Numbered from the stretch's first letter, positions 45,475 through 55,246 are shown. The stretch: 64,000 bases of DNA from Bacteroidota bacterium (GCA_018267215.1 JAFDYX010000035.1:1-64000), one strand, 5' to 3'. Notes: generated by a model not told the origin, from the letters alone. Numbers and translations: made by a program.

Positions 45475-47148
45475 CTATTTTTTCCACCCCGGCCCGCGCA
45501 CAAGCCTGCCGGGCTTTTCGCCTGTATGTTCTCCGTTTTTAATTACCTGAGTTCCATTTACCCAAACGTGCTGTACCCCTGTTGAATATTGATGGGGGTT
45601 TTCAAATGTAGCGTGATCTTGAATGGTTGCCGGGTCAAAAACAACCACATCGGCAAAATATCCTACAGACAATTGTCCACGTTTCTTAATCTTCAAATTT
45701 CCGCATGGAAGCGATGTAAGCTTGCGGATAGCTTCTTCCAACGGAATTACTTTTTCATCGCGCACATATTTGGCGAGCAGGCGTGCAAAATTTCCGTAGG
45801 CGCGCGGATGATCTTTATATTTTAAAAACATACCCTCGGCAGCGGGCGCCCCGGCATCCGACCCAAAGCTAACATACGGCAATTGAATTTGCCGTTTGAT
45901 GTTTTCTTCGCTCATCATAAAGTAAGCAGTCTCCACACGTGTGCTGTCATCAATCACCAATTGAATTACGGTTTCTTCGGGTGTAAGCTTGTATTCTTTC
46001 GAAACCTCTGCTAAAGTTTTTCCTACATACTTCTTCATATTTTCTTTTGCGAAGCTGAGGAACAAAACATTTTCCGGGCCGCCACACGTGCGCAACATGT
46101 TTTCCCATTTATCTGTTGGCGTGCGCATTTCTTCCAAGACTTTTTTCTTTATCGCAGGATTTTTAAGTCTTCTGATCCATTCATTGATTCCGCCTTCCTG
46201 CACCCATGGCGGCATGGAGGCGTCCAAGCCAGTGGCTCCGGCTGTGTAGGTGTACATATCGGCAGTAATTTTATATCCCTGCTTGTTGGCTTTGTCAATT
46301 TTGGCAATAACAGTGTCGAGTTTCCACCAATTATCTTTGCCGGCCATTTTCAGATGATATATTTCTGCCGGCAAGCCAGCCTCGCGCGCAATGCGTATGG
46401 TTTCATCCACAGCAGCAAAAATATTATTGCCTTCGCTTCGTATATGGCTGATGTAGATGCCGCCATACTGTGCAGCTACTTTGCTCAACTCAATTAATTC
46501 ATCGGTGCTAGCATAATTATCGGGTGCATAAATCAAGGCAGTAGTTATGCCCATGGCGCCTTCTTCCATAGCTTGCTTTACTAATGCTTTCATGTGCTCG
46601 AGCTCCTCCTTGTTGGGGGCGCGGTTGGCATAGCCCAGTTCATGGATGCGGATGGTGTTGGCACCTACGAATGATGCTACATTGGGCGAAAACTTTCGCT
46701 TCTCCAGACTTTGAAGATATTCGCCCAGCGTAGTCCAGTCAATATTGTATGCCCAATCAGGAACTTTCTTCATGTAGTCTATCGCCTCTTTTTTCATTTG
46801 ATCGCTGAGCGGCCCCATAGAGCTTTCGCCTAACACTTCGAGTGTGATGCCTTGACGAAGGTCGCTTGACAAGCGGCTATCAATCAGCAAAGATGTTTCT
46901 GCATGACTCATCATGTTAACAAAACCGGGAGAGACAGCTACGCCAGTAGCGTCAATTTCATTTTTACCGACAGCATTTTTTAAATCGCCAACAAATGCAA
47001 TGGTATCTGCATTAATACCTATATCGGCCATTACGCCCGGTTTGCCGGTGCCGTCATAAACTGTTCCGTGTCGGATGATGATGTCGTAAGATTGTTTTTT
47101 ACAAGCGATAACAGCGATGAATAAAAAAAGGTAAAGCAGATACTTCAT
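45475..47148 (-). CDS. Lipoprotein of the N-acyl-D-amino-acid deacylase family
   Basis: A 557-residue amidohydrolase. A lipoprotein signal ends in VIAC (Cys16), so it is membrane-anchored outside the cytoplasm. TVYDGTGKPG, ISHIRSEGN and YHLKMAGKDNWWK are family blocks. The first metal motif, normally HxH after PGFID, is replaced by PGFVNMMSHAET (Asn78, His82). This form occurs in a subgroup of the family, so metal content may differ. It would release D-amino acids from N-acyl forms, perhaps from peptidoglycan. It is convergent with the fucose hydrolase gene. Confidence 0.85.
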   Translation of the reverse strand: MKYLLYLFLFIAVIACKKQSYDIIIRHGTVYDGTGKPGVMADIGINADTIAFVGDLKNAVGKNEIDATGVAVSPGFVNMMSHAETSLLIDSRLSSDLRQGITLEVLGESSMGPLSDQMKKEAIDYMKKVPDWAYNIDWTTLGEYLQSLEKRKFSPNVASFVGANTIRIHELGYANRAPNKEELEHMKALVKQAMEEGAMGITTALIYAPDNYASTDELIELSKVAAQYGGIYISHIRSEGNNIFAAVDETIRIAREAGLPAEIYHLKMAGKDNWWKLDTVIAKIDKANKQGYKITADMYTYTAGATGLDASMPPWVQEGGINEWIRRLKNPAIKKKVLEEMRTPTDKWENMLRTCGGPENVLFLSFAKENMKKYVGKTLAEVSKEYKLTPEETVIQLVIDDSTRVETAYFMMSEENIKRQIQLPYVSFGSDAGAPAAEGMFLKYKDHPRAYGNFARLLAKYVRDEKVIPLEEAIRKLTSLPCGNLKIKKRGQLSVGYFADVVVFDPATIQDHATFENPHQYSTGVQHVWVNGTQVIKNGEHTGEKPGRLVRGPGWKK

Positions 47149-47429
47149 GTTAGGTTTAGGTTTAAGCTACTGACAATAAAGTTGAAAATAAGAAGATAAA
47201 AGAAAAACTATAAATCCTAAAAAATTAATCTTAGGATAAGGCATTTACGAAAAACTATTCTCTATCCTGTGTTAAAAGACAAACACAGAACAAACCTTTT
47301 TATTCGTTATAAACTTATCTATTGTTTATAGACCACTTAAACTAATCTTGCGCCTATCGAATGAAATAATGACTTTATCATTTCTTTTTTTCTTTACTTT
47401 TTTCGCGAATTGAAGAAAGAATTTAAAGC

Positions 47430-49070
47430 ATGAAAAGAAGAAACTTTATACAAATGGCCGGCATGGGGGTGGCAGGCTCATTATTCTCACTTCCGGTTAC
47501 AGGCAATCCTGTTCCTTTAGAATCATTATTGGAGTCGCCACTCGTGGCATCACAAAAAAAACAATTGGCCAATGTTGCTTTAAATACAGCCAAAAGTTTG
47601 GGCGCCACCTACACAGATGTGCGCATTGGCCGCTACCTAAACCAGTTTATTAGTACGCGCGAAAATAAAGTTCAGAACATCGTTAATACTGAATCGTACG
47701 GTGTAGGCATACGTGTAATTGTGAAAGGCGCCTGGGGGTTTGCCGCTACCAACGAAGTAACTGCTGACACCATCAAGAAAGCAACCGAAAAGGCTGTGGC
47801 TATAGCCAAAGCCAATTCTAAATTCCAAAAAGAGCCGGTCAACTTAGCTCCGGTGGTTGGCTATGGAGAGGTTACGTGGAACACGCCCATACAAAAAAAT
47901 GCTTTTGAAGTGCCCGTGTCTGAAAAAGTAGATTTGTTGTTACGAACTAATAGCGCTGCGCTCAAGAGCGGAGCAAGTTTTGCCAACTCAAATTTATTTC
48001 AGGTAAACGAACAAAAATATTTTGCTTCATCAGATGGGTCGTACATAGATCAGGATATTCACCGCATCTGGCCTACCTTCAGCGTGTCGGTAATTGACCG
48101 CGCCTCGGGTAAATTCAAATCGCGCGAAGCCATGAGCGCCCCGATGGGGATGGGCTATGAATACATGATGCCCAAAGCCGAAGACAAATTGGCGGGTCCA
48201 TCAGGCATGGTACTTTATAAAAATAGTTATGATATTGTAGAAGATGCGGCCATTGCTGCCAAGCAGGGAAAAGAAATGATTTCTGCTAAATCAGTAGAGC
48301 CGGGAAAATATGATTTAGTGCTGGAGCCTAACCACTTGGGGCTCACTATCCATGAGTCTATCGGCCATCCGTTGGAACTCGACCGCATTTTAGGTTACGA
48401 AGCAAACTATGCCGGCACCAGTTTCGTGTCTCTCGAAAAACTGAAGTCAGGAAGTTTTCAGTACGGAAGCAAACACGTAAACATCTTTGCCGACAAAACT
48501 CAGGTAGGCTCATTGGGCGCGGTGGGCTACGATGACGAAGGTGTGAAATGCAAACGATGGGACTTGATCAAAGATGGTGTACTCGTCAATCTGGAAGCTA
48601 TCCGCGATCAGGTTCATTTGCTCGGACAAAACGAATCGCACGGTTGCTGTTATGCCCAAAGTTGGAACGATGTGCAGTTTCAGCGTATGCCCAATGTGTC
48701 GCTTGCGCCCGGCAAAGAAACATACAGCAGTGCCCAGATGATTAAAGATGTAGAGAAAGGAATCTATATCGCAGGTCGCGGTTCCTACTCCATAGATCAG
48801 CAACGATACAACTTTCAGTTTGGCGGAACCGTATTTTATGAAATCAAAAACGGTCAGATAACAGGCTTATTGAATGATGTAGCCTATCAAGCCAACACAC
48901 AAGAATTTTGGAACAGTTGCGCCAAAGTATGCGATGAAAGCGAATATCGCATGTTCGGTTCATTCTTTGATGGCAAGGGGCAGCCTTCGCAGGTTAGCGC
49001 TGTTTCACACGGCAGTTCGCCCGCCCGGTTTAACGGAGTCAATGTAATTAACACAGGCAGAACCATATAA
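47430..49070 (+). CDS. tldD: Tat-exported TldD-family metalloprotease, paralogue 1
   Basis: A 546-residue TldD homologue. It opens with a twin-arginine signal (MKRRNFIQMAGMGVAGSLF). The zinc motif is HESIGH at 308-313, which fits the TldD HExxxH. A vicinal cysteine pair (Cys406-Cys407 in SHGCCYAQSW) takes the place of the E. coli residues before the RMTN block, which here reads RMPNV. It is the first of five tldD/tldE genes and 17 bp before paralogue 2. TldD/E of E. coli cleaves unfolded peptides and matures microcin B17 and the CcdA antidote in the cytoplasm. This one is predicted to act outside it. Confidence 0.9.
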   Translation: MKRRNFIQMAGMGVAGSLFSLPVTGNPVPLESLLESPLVASQKKQLANVALNTAKSLGATYTDVRIGRYLNQFISTRENKVQNIVNTESYGVGIRVIVKGAWGFAATNEVTADTIKKATEKAVAIAKANSKFQKEPVNLAPVVGYGEVTWNTPIQKNAFEVPVSEKVDLLLRTNSAALKSGASFANSNLFQVNEQKYFASSDGSYIDQDIHRIWPTFSVSVIDRASGKFKSREAMSAPMGMGYEYMMPKAEDKLAGPSGMVLYKNSYDIVEDAAIAAKQGKEMISAKSVEPGKYDLVLEPNHLGLTIHESIGHPLELDRILGYEANYAGTSFVSLEKLKSGSFQYGSKHVNIFADKTQVGSLGAVGYDDEGVKCKRWDLIKDGVLVNLEAIRDQVHLLGQNESHGCCYAQSWNDVQFQRMPNVSLAPGKETYSSAQMIKDVEKGIYIAGRGSYSIDQQRYNFQFGGTVFYEIKNGQITGLLNDVAYQANTQEFWNSCAKVCDESEYRMFGSFFDGKGQPSQVSAVSHGSSPARFNGVNVINTGRTI

Positions 49071-49087
49071 AACCATAATTAAAAAAA

Positions 49088-50728
49088 ATGAAGAGACGAG
49101 ATTTTATTCAACTGGCAGGCGCAGGGGCAGGCGCAATGATGATACCGTTTGCTTCTTTTGCCAACGTGGTGGACCCCTCGCGTTTTTTAGAACCTTTGTT
49201 AGATACAAAGCAAAAAAAACAATTGGCTGACGTGGCCTTAAACGCAGCTAAGTCAATGGGCGCCACCTATACGGATGTGCGGATAGGCCGATACCTCAAT
49301 CAGTTTGTTACTACCCGCGAGAAGAAAGCGCAAAACATTGTCAACACAGAATCATTTGGTGTTGGTATTCGTGTTATTGTAAACGGCACCTGGGGTTTTG
49401 CCGCCAGCAATAATGTAACGGCTGACGGTATTAAGAAAACAACGGAACGTGCTGTGGCCATTGCCAAAGCAAACTCCAAGTTCCAAAAAGAACCGGTGAA
49501 GTTGGCAGCCACACCTTCGTACGGAGAGGTGAGCTGGAAAACGCCCATCGTCAAAAACGGGTTTGAAGTACCTGTGAAAGACAAAGTGGACTTGTTGTTG
49601 AGCGCCAACGCCAAGGCAATGGAGAAAGGCGCCAACTTTGTAAACAGCATTATGTTTTTGGTTAATGAACAAAAATATTTTGCTTCATCCGAAGGCTCAT
49701 ACATAGATCAGGACATCCATCGTACATGGCCGAATTTTAATGTCAACGCAGTTGACCGCGCCACCGGCCAGTTTAAAAGCAGGCCTGCCTTCAGTGCCCC
49801 GGTAGGGATGGGCTATGAATATTTGGATGGAAAAGCTGAAGACAAAATTCAAGGGCCGGGTGGAATCATCCTTTATGGTAAATCCTATGATATCGTAGAA
49901 GATGCTGCCATGGCTGCCGAGCAGGTAAAACAAATGATTGCTGCCAAATCTGTAGAGCCCGGAAAATATGATCTGGTGTTGGAGCCCTCTCACTTATGGC
50001 TGACTATCCATGAGTCGGTAGGCCACCCCACCGAACTCGACCGTGTGCTTGGCTACGAAGCCAATTTTGCCGGTACCAGTTTTCTGACACTCGACAAATG
50101 GAAAGCCGGCAACTTTAATTTTGGAAGCAAGCATGTCAACATCGTGGCCGACAAAACACAAGTGGGCTCGCTGGGGGCCGTTGGTTATGATGACGAAGGC
50201 GTGAAGTGTAAAAAATGGGATTTGATAAAAGATGGAGTGCTGGTAAACTATCAGGCTATCCGCGATCAGGTAAACATTATCGGGCAGCGCGAATCGCATG
50301 GCTGTTGCTACTCGCAAAGTTGGAGTGACGTACAGTTTCAGCGCATGGCCAATGTTTCCTTGCAGCCGGGCAAAGAAAGTTTAACTCCCGACCAAATTAT
50401 TGCCGGTGTAGAGAAAGGAATATACATCGTAAAAGACGGCTCGTTTTCTATAGACCAGCAGCGGTACAACTTCCAGTTTGGCGGTGTGCTTTTCTTTGAA
50501 ATCAAAAACGGAAAAATTGCGGGCATGCTCAAAGACGTAGCCTATCAAGCCAACACGCAGGAATTTTGGAACTCGTGTGCGCAAGTTTGCGATGAGCGCG
50601 ATTACCGGTTGAATGGCGCATTTAATGACGGCAAGGGTCAGCCTTCGCAGTCTAACGCAGTTTCACATGGATCGGCAACGGCTCGCTTCAATGGTGTAAA
50701 CGTAATCAATACAGGAAGGACAATATAA
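49088..50728 (+). CDS. tldD: Tat-exported TldD-family metalloprotease, paralogue 2
   Basis: A 546-residue protein, very similar along its length to the upstream paralogue and equal in size. The twin-arginine signal is MKRRDFIQLAGAGAGAMM. The zinc motif is HESVGHPTELDR, and the vicinal Cys pair is SHGCCYSQSW. It differs from paralogue 1 in that motif (Val, Thr in place of Ile, Leu) and agrees with paralogue 3, so it pairs with the following tldE as a D-E unit. It is 29 bp before tldE1. Confidence 0.9.
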   Translation: MKRRDFIQLAGAGAGAMMIPFASFANVVDPSRFLEPLLDTKQKKQLADVALNAAKSMGATYTDVRIGRYLNQFVTTREKKAQNIVNTESFGVGIRVIVNGTWGFAASNNVTADGIKKTTERAVAIAKANSKFQKEPVKLAATPSYGEVSWKTPIVKNGFEVPVKDKVDLLLSANAKAMEKGANFVNSIMFLVNEQKYFASSEGSYIDQDIHRTWPNFNVNAVDRATGQFKSRPAFSAPVGMGYEYLDGKAEDKIQGPGGIILYGKSYDIVEDAAMAAEQVKQMIAAKSVEPGKYDLVLEPSHLWLTIHESVGHPTELDRVLGYEANFAGTSFLTLDKWKAGNFNFGSKHVNIVADKTQVGSLGAVGYDDEGVKCKKWDLIKDGVLVNYQAIRDQVNIIGQRESHGCCYSQSWSDVQFQRMANVSLQPGKESLTPDQIIAGVEKGIYIVKDGSFSIDQQRYNFQFGGVLFFEIKNGKIAGMLKDVAYQANTQEFWNSCAQVCDERDYRLNGAFNDGKGQPSQSNAVSHGSATARFNGVNVINTGRTI

Positions 50729-50757
50729 AAACGATCACAAACCAGTAACAGAAAATT

Positions 50758-52095
50758 ATGGCAATACTTTCAAAAGACGAAGCACAGCAAATCCTTAAGA
50801 AGGTAATCGGCTTCTCTAAAGCAGACGGCATTGAAGCAACCTTGAATGGCAACGACAGCGGCAACATCCGTTATGCCCGCAACAGCGTATCCACATCAGG
50901 CGAAGAGAGCAACGTAAGCTTAGGTGTCAACTCCTACTTCGGAAAAAAATCGGGCACGGCCACCATCAATGAATTTGACGATGCCTCGCTCGAAAAAGTA
51001 GTGAGGCGCTCGGAAGAGTTGGCACAATTGGCTCCCGAAAACCCCGAATTCATGGAGCCGTTGTCGCAACAAACCTATATGGAAACAAAAACTTTTTTTG
51101 ATTCTACCGCGAAGATTACTCCCGAGTACAGGGCGCAGGCTGCCGCCAACAGCATCAATCCGGCAGCCGCTAAAGACATTACCGCAGCGGGCTATCTGAC
51201 AAACAACAGAGGGTTCAGTTCGGTGATGAACAGCAAAGGTTTGTTTGCTTACAGTCAGGCCACAAGCGTTGACTTCACCGTTACCATGCGCACCAACGAT
51301 GGCACCGGCTCAGGCTGGGTAACCCGCAGTTTTAATGACGTAAGCAAACTCAACACTGCCGAAGCCTCAAAGGTGGCTATTGACAAGGCGCTGCAGTCGC
51401 GCAATGCCAAAGCAGTTGAGCCCGGAAAATACACCGTTATCCTGGAGCCGGCAGCAGCTGGCGATTTAATCGGCCTGATGTTTTTTGGCATGAATGCCCG
51501 CCAGGCAGATGAGGGGCGCAGCTTCATGTCTAAAAAAGGAGGTGGCACAAAACTCGGTGAGAAAATAGTGGACGAGCGTGTGAATATCTATACTGATCCG
51601 CAAAATGAAGATGTGCCAGCAGCCGGGTGGTCTAACAACGGACTGGCCCGTAAAAAAATGGACATCATAAAAAATGGCGTAGTCACCAATTTGTTCTACG
51701 ACCGCTACTGGGCATCACAAAAAAATGTAGAGCCCGTGCCGTTTCCCGGCAACCGGATTATGCAAGGAGGAAATGCTTCGCTGGAAGACATGATCAAAGA
51801 CACCAAGAAAGGAATACTCGTTACTAGGTTCTGGTACATCCGCCCGGTAGATCCGCAGACTTTGCTCTACACCGGACTTACCCGCGATGGAACTTTCTTC
51901 ATTGAAAATGGAAAGATCAAGCACCCGGTAAAAAACTTCCGCTTTAACGAAAGTCCGATCATTATGCTGAACAATTTGGAAACATTGGGCAAGCAAGTAA
52001 GGGTTGGTAATGGTGAAGGCTTTGGCGCTCCCTCATTGATTCCCTACATGAAGATCAGAGACTTTACGTTTACTAGTTTATCGGATGCAGTGTAA
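50758..52095 (+). CDS. tldE: TldE/PmbA-family partner subunit, paralogue 1
   Basis: A 445-residue TldE/PmbA homologue with no HExxxH, as expected for the non-catalytic subunit of the heterodimer. N-terminal blocks include IRYARNSVSTSGEESN and TINEFDDASLEKVVRRSEELA. The C-terminal block has FRFNESPIIMLNNLE. There is no twin-arginine, Sec or lipoprotein signal, although its partners carry Tat signals. It is followed by a strong terminator. Co-export bound to TldD is the simplest explanation. Confidence 0.9.
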   Translation: MAILSKDEAQQILKKVIGFSKADGIEATLNGNDSGNIRYARNSVSTSGEESNVSLGVNSYFGKKSGTATINEFDDASLEKVVRRSEELAQLAPENPEFMEPLSQQTYMETKTFFDSTAKITPEYRAQAAANSINPAAAKDITAAGYLTNNRGFSSVMNSKGLFAYSQATSVDFTVTMRTNDGTGSGWVTRSFNDVSKLNTAEASKVAIDKALQSRNAKAVEPGKYTVILEPAAAGDLIGLMFFGMNARQADEGRSFMSKKGGGTKLGEKIVDERVNIYTDPQNEDVPAAGWSNNGLARKKMDIIKNGVVTNLFYDRYWASQKNVEPVPFPGNRIMQGGNASLEDMIKDTKKGILVTRFWYIRPVDPQTLLYTGLTRDGTFFIENGKIKHPVKNFRFNESPIIMLNNLETLGKQVRVGNGEGFGAPSLIPYMKIRDFTFTSLSDAV

Positions 52096-52122
52096 AACGA
52101 TCGACTAACGTAATACATTATC

Positions 52123-52157
52123 AAAATCCCCGGAAAGTAAAACCGGGGATTTTCTTA
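52123..52157 (+). terminator. Intrinsic terminator after the first tldD-tldD-tldE unit
   Basis: Perfect 11-bp stem AAAATCCCCGG (52123-52133) and CCGGGGATTTT (52143-52153) with a 9-nt loop, followed by a T-rich tail. It ends the three-gene unit and separates it from the second D-E unit. Confidence 0.85.
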
Positions 52158-52223
52158 TTTGATTTGTACCATGTATTTTCATGGATAAAAAATTACTTTC
52201 CGTGTTAACATTTATCGGAATTG

Positions 52224-52231
52224 TACGTTTG
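52224..52231 (+). promoter_or_regulatory. -7 promoter box of the second tldD-tldE unit
   Basis: TACGTTTG is a full match to TAnnTTTG, 35 bp before the tldD3 start and downstream of the terminator. This supports an independent promoter. No clear -33 box is seen. Confidence 0.45.
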
Positions 52232-52266
52232 AATAAAAATATTTTACCACACTTTAACCCGCTACA

Positions 52267-53907
52267 ATGAAAAGAAGAGACTTTATCCATCTGGCAGGCA
52301 TGGGCGCAACAGGGGCTACGCTATTGTCGCAGTTTCCTGCTTTTGGCAAAGCCATTCCGCCTGAACGCGCCCTTGAAACGGTGGACGTTGCCCTGAAAAA
52401 ACAATTGGCCGATGTGGCCTTAAATGCTGCGCGCAGCAAGGGCGCTACCTACACAGATGTGCGATTGGGCAGATACCTCAATCAGTTTGTAGTAACCCGT
52501 GAAGACAAAGTAGAAAACATTGTCAACACGGAATCGTATGGCATGGGCATTCGTGTTATTGCCAACGGGGGGTGGGGTTTTGCTGCCACCGACAAATTAG
52601 ACAAAGACAGTATTGCCAAAACAGCCGAGATGGCCGTAGCCATTGCCAAAGAAAATTCCAGGCTGCTTTCTGAGCCTGTCAAGTTAGCCCCGCAAAAAGG
52701 GTTGGGGGAAGTAAGTTGGAAAGCACCTATCGAAAAAAATGCTTTTGAAGTTCCCATAAAAGAAAAAGCTGATTTACTGCTGAATGTCAACGATGCCGCC
52801 ATGAAGGCCGGTGCCAACTACATTACCTCTTTGCTCTTCTTGATCAACGAACAAAAATATTTTGCTTCTTCGGATGGCTCATACATTGATCAGGATGTGC
52901 ATCGCATTTGGCCTGCCTTCTTCATCACTAAAATTGATGCAGCTACCGGCAAGTTTGAAACCCGTAACACATTAAGTGCCCCGATGGGCATGGGCTACGA
53001 ATACCTCGACTGGCGGCCACAAGATAAAATCCATAGCGTAACAACTCTCTACAAGGGGCGTTACGATATGCTGGAAGATGCGAAAGCAGGAGGAATGCAG
53101 GCTGGAGAAAAAATAAAAGCTAAATCGGTGGAGCCCGGCAAATACGATTTGATATTAGATCCGTCTCACTTGTGGCTCACCATCCACGAGTCGGTAGGGC
53201 ATCCGACAGAACTCGACCGCGTGTTGGGTTATGAAGCCAACTTTGCCGGCACCAGTTTCCTGACACTCGATAAATGGCAATCTAAAAAATTCAATTTCGG
53301 AAGTAAGCTCGTCAATATTGTAGCCGACAAACAACAAAAAGGATCGCTGGGTGCTGTGGGCTATGATGATGAGGGCGTGCCTTGCGGCAAATGGGATTTA
53401 ATTAAAGACGGAGTACTTGTTAATTATCAGGTGATCCGCGACCAGGCGCACATTTTAGGTTTGAACGCCTCGCAGGGATGTTGCTATGCCGACAACTGGA
53501 GCAGTGTACAGTTTCAGCGCATGCCCAATGTTTCGCTGCAACCGGGCAAACAAAAAAGAAGCATTGACGACATGATTAAAAATGTAGAGAAAGGAATCTA
53601 CATCATTGGCGATGGATCTTTTTCGATTGATCAACAGCGCTACAACTTCCAGTTCGGAGGGCAGTTGTTCTACGAAATCAAGAACGGCAAAATCGTAGGC
53701 ATGCTCAAAGATGTAGCCTATCAGGCCAACACACAAGATTTTTGGAATTCGTGCGCTGACATAGCCGATGAAAGCGATTATCGTTTAGGGGGCGCCTTTG
53801 GCGATGGCAAAGGACAACCGGCCCAGAGCAACTCTGTATCGCATGGCTCGGCAACAGCCCGTTTCAATGGAATTAATGTAATCAACACATCACGAAATAT
53901 CGGATAA
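52267..53907 (+). CDS. tldD: Tat-exported TldD-family metalloprotease, paralogue 3
   Basis: A 546-residue TldD homologue of the second unit. The signal is MKRRDFIHLAGMGATGATLL with twin arginines. The zinc motif is HESVGHPTELDR. The vicinal cysteines are in SQGCCYADNW, and RMPNVSLQPGK follows. The same length as the other two copies indicates duplication without internal rearrangement. It is 4 bp before tldE2, closer than the corresponding gap in the first unit. Confidence 0.9.
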   Translation: MKRRDFIHLAGMGATGATLLSQFPAFGKAIPPERALETVDVALKKQLADVALNAARSKGATYTDVRLGRYLNQFVVTREDKVENIVNTESYGMGIRVIANGGWGFAATDKLDKDSIAKTAEMAVAIAKENSRLLSEPVKLAPQKGLGEVSWKAPIEKNAFEVPIKEKADLLLNVNDAAMKAGANYITSLLFLINEQKYFASSDGSYIDQDVHRIWPAFFITKIDAATGKFETRNTLSAPMGMGYEYLDWRPQDKIHSVTTLYKGRYDMLEDAKAGGMQAGEKIKAKSVEPGKYDLILDPSHLWLTIHESVGHPTELDRVLGYEANFAGTSFLTLDKWQSKKFNFGSKLVNIVADKQQKGSLGAVGYDDEGVPCGKWDLIKDGVLVNYQVIRDQAHILGLNASQGCCYADNWSSVQFQRMPNVSLQPGKQKRSIDDMIKNVEKGIYIIGDGSFSIDQQRYNFQFGGQLFYEIKNGKIVGMLKDVAYQANTQDFWNSCADIADESDYRLGGAFGDGKGQPAQSNSVSHGSATARFNGINVINTSRNIG

Positions 53908-53911
53908 CACT

Positions 53912-55246
53912 ATGGCAATTTTAACCAAAGACGAAGCTCACGCTTTACTGAAGAAAGTATTGAGCTATTCTAAAGCTGATGAATGTGAAGTAAACCTGTC
54001 GGGTACTGATAGTGCCAACATCCGGTATGCCCGCAATGCTGTTTCTACCAGTGGCAAAGTAACCCAAAGCCAGTTGGTGGTGGCCTCAGCTTACGGAAAA
54101 AAACAGGGCGTGGCTACCATCAATGAGTTTGATGATGCCTCGCTCGAAAAAGTAGTGCGCAGGTCGGAAGAGCTCGCGCAACTGGCTCCCGAAAACCCGG
54201 AGTTTGTTTCTTTTCTGGGGCCACAAACGTATGCTGAATCGGTTACCTATGTGGAGAGCACAGCTTCCATTACACCTAAACTGCGGTCTGATTTAGTAGC
54301 TCAGAGTTTAGAGGTAGCCAAGAATGCAAAAGCAGTGGCGGCAGGATTCTTGGAAGACAACACAGGCTTCAGCGCCTTGATGAACACCAAGGGGCTTTTT
54401 GCCTACAACACTTCTACCAACACTAATTTTTCTGTTACGGTAAGAACGGAAGATGGCAAAGGATCTGGCTATGCTACACGCGGCTACAACGACATCACTA
54501 AATTAGATACAAAAAAAGCAACACAGATTGCAACCGAAAAGGCAGTAAAATCGGCAAACGCCAAAGCGATTGAGCCGGGCAAATACACAGTTATATTAGA
54601 GCCGGCAGCCGTTGCTGTTTTGTTAGAAAATCTTTTCTTCCGTTTAGATGCCCGCCAGGCAGACGAAGGCAGAAGTTTTTTAAGCAAGGCAGGCGGAGGT
54701 ACCCGCCTGGGAGAAAAATTGATGGATGAGCGGGTAAACATTTATTCTGATCCGCTTAACCCTGAGTTGCCCACCAACACATGGAATGGCGATGGGCGCC
54801 CTCAGGAAAAAACAACGTGGGTAGAAAAAGGCGTAATTAAAAATCTTACTTACTCCCGATACTGGGCACAGAAAAAAGGAGTGAAAGCTGTACCCGGCCC
54901 GGATGCCGCCATCATGGAAGGAGGCACTAAGTCTATTGAAGAACTGATAGCCGGAACCAAGAAAGGAGTGTTGGTAACAAGGCTTTGGTATATCCGCGAT
55001 GTAGATCCGCAGTCGGTGTTGCTCACCGGGCTTACCCGCGATGGCACTTTCTATATCGAAAACGGAAAAATTCAATACCCAATCAAAAACTTCCGCTTCA
55101 ATGAAAGCCCGATTATCATGCTCAACAATTTGGAAGAACTCGGTAAAGTAGAGCGCACGGTTAGTGTAGAGTCGAACAACAACTACTTATTACCTCCGCT
55201 TAAAGTAAGAGATTTTACGTTCTCCAGTTTATCGGATGCGGTGTAG
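53912..55246 (+). CDS. tldE: TldE/PmbA-family partner subunit, paralogue 2
   Basis: A 444-residue homologue of the tldE at 50758, with identical blocks such as ATINEFDDASLEKVVRRSEE and a near-identical C-terminus (VRDFTFSSLSDAV). There is no export signal. It is 4 bp after tldD3, so the two subunits are likely made together. A strong terminator ends the unit. Confidence 0.9.
   Translation: MAILTKDEAHALLKKVLSYSKADECEVNLSGTDSANIRYARNAVSTSGKVTQSQLVVASAYGKKQGVATINEFDDASLEKVVRRSEELAQLAPENPEFVSFLGPQTYAESVTYVESTASITPKLRSDLVAQSLEVAKNAKAVAAGFLEDNTGFSALMNTKGLFAYNTSTNTNFSVTVRTEDGKGSGYATRGYNDITKLDTKKATQIATEKAVKSANAKAIEPGKYTVILEPAAVAVLLENLFFRLDARQADEGRSFLSKAGGGTRLGEKLMDERVNIYSDPLNPELPTNTWNGDGRPQEKTTWVEKGVIKNLTYSRYWAQKKGVKAVPGPDAAIMEGGTKSIEELIAGTKKGVLVTRLWYIRDVDPQSVLLTGLTRDGTFYIENGKIQYPIKNFRFNESPIIMLNNLEELGKVERTVSVESNNNYLLPPLKVRDFTFSSLSDAV

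Noticed and set aside
47214-47237. Inverted repeat ATCCTAA / TTAGGAT before the tldD locus
   Set aside because: Only 7-bp AT-rich arms with a 10-nt loop and no T-tract; too weak to call a terminator or operator.
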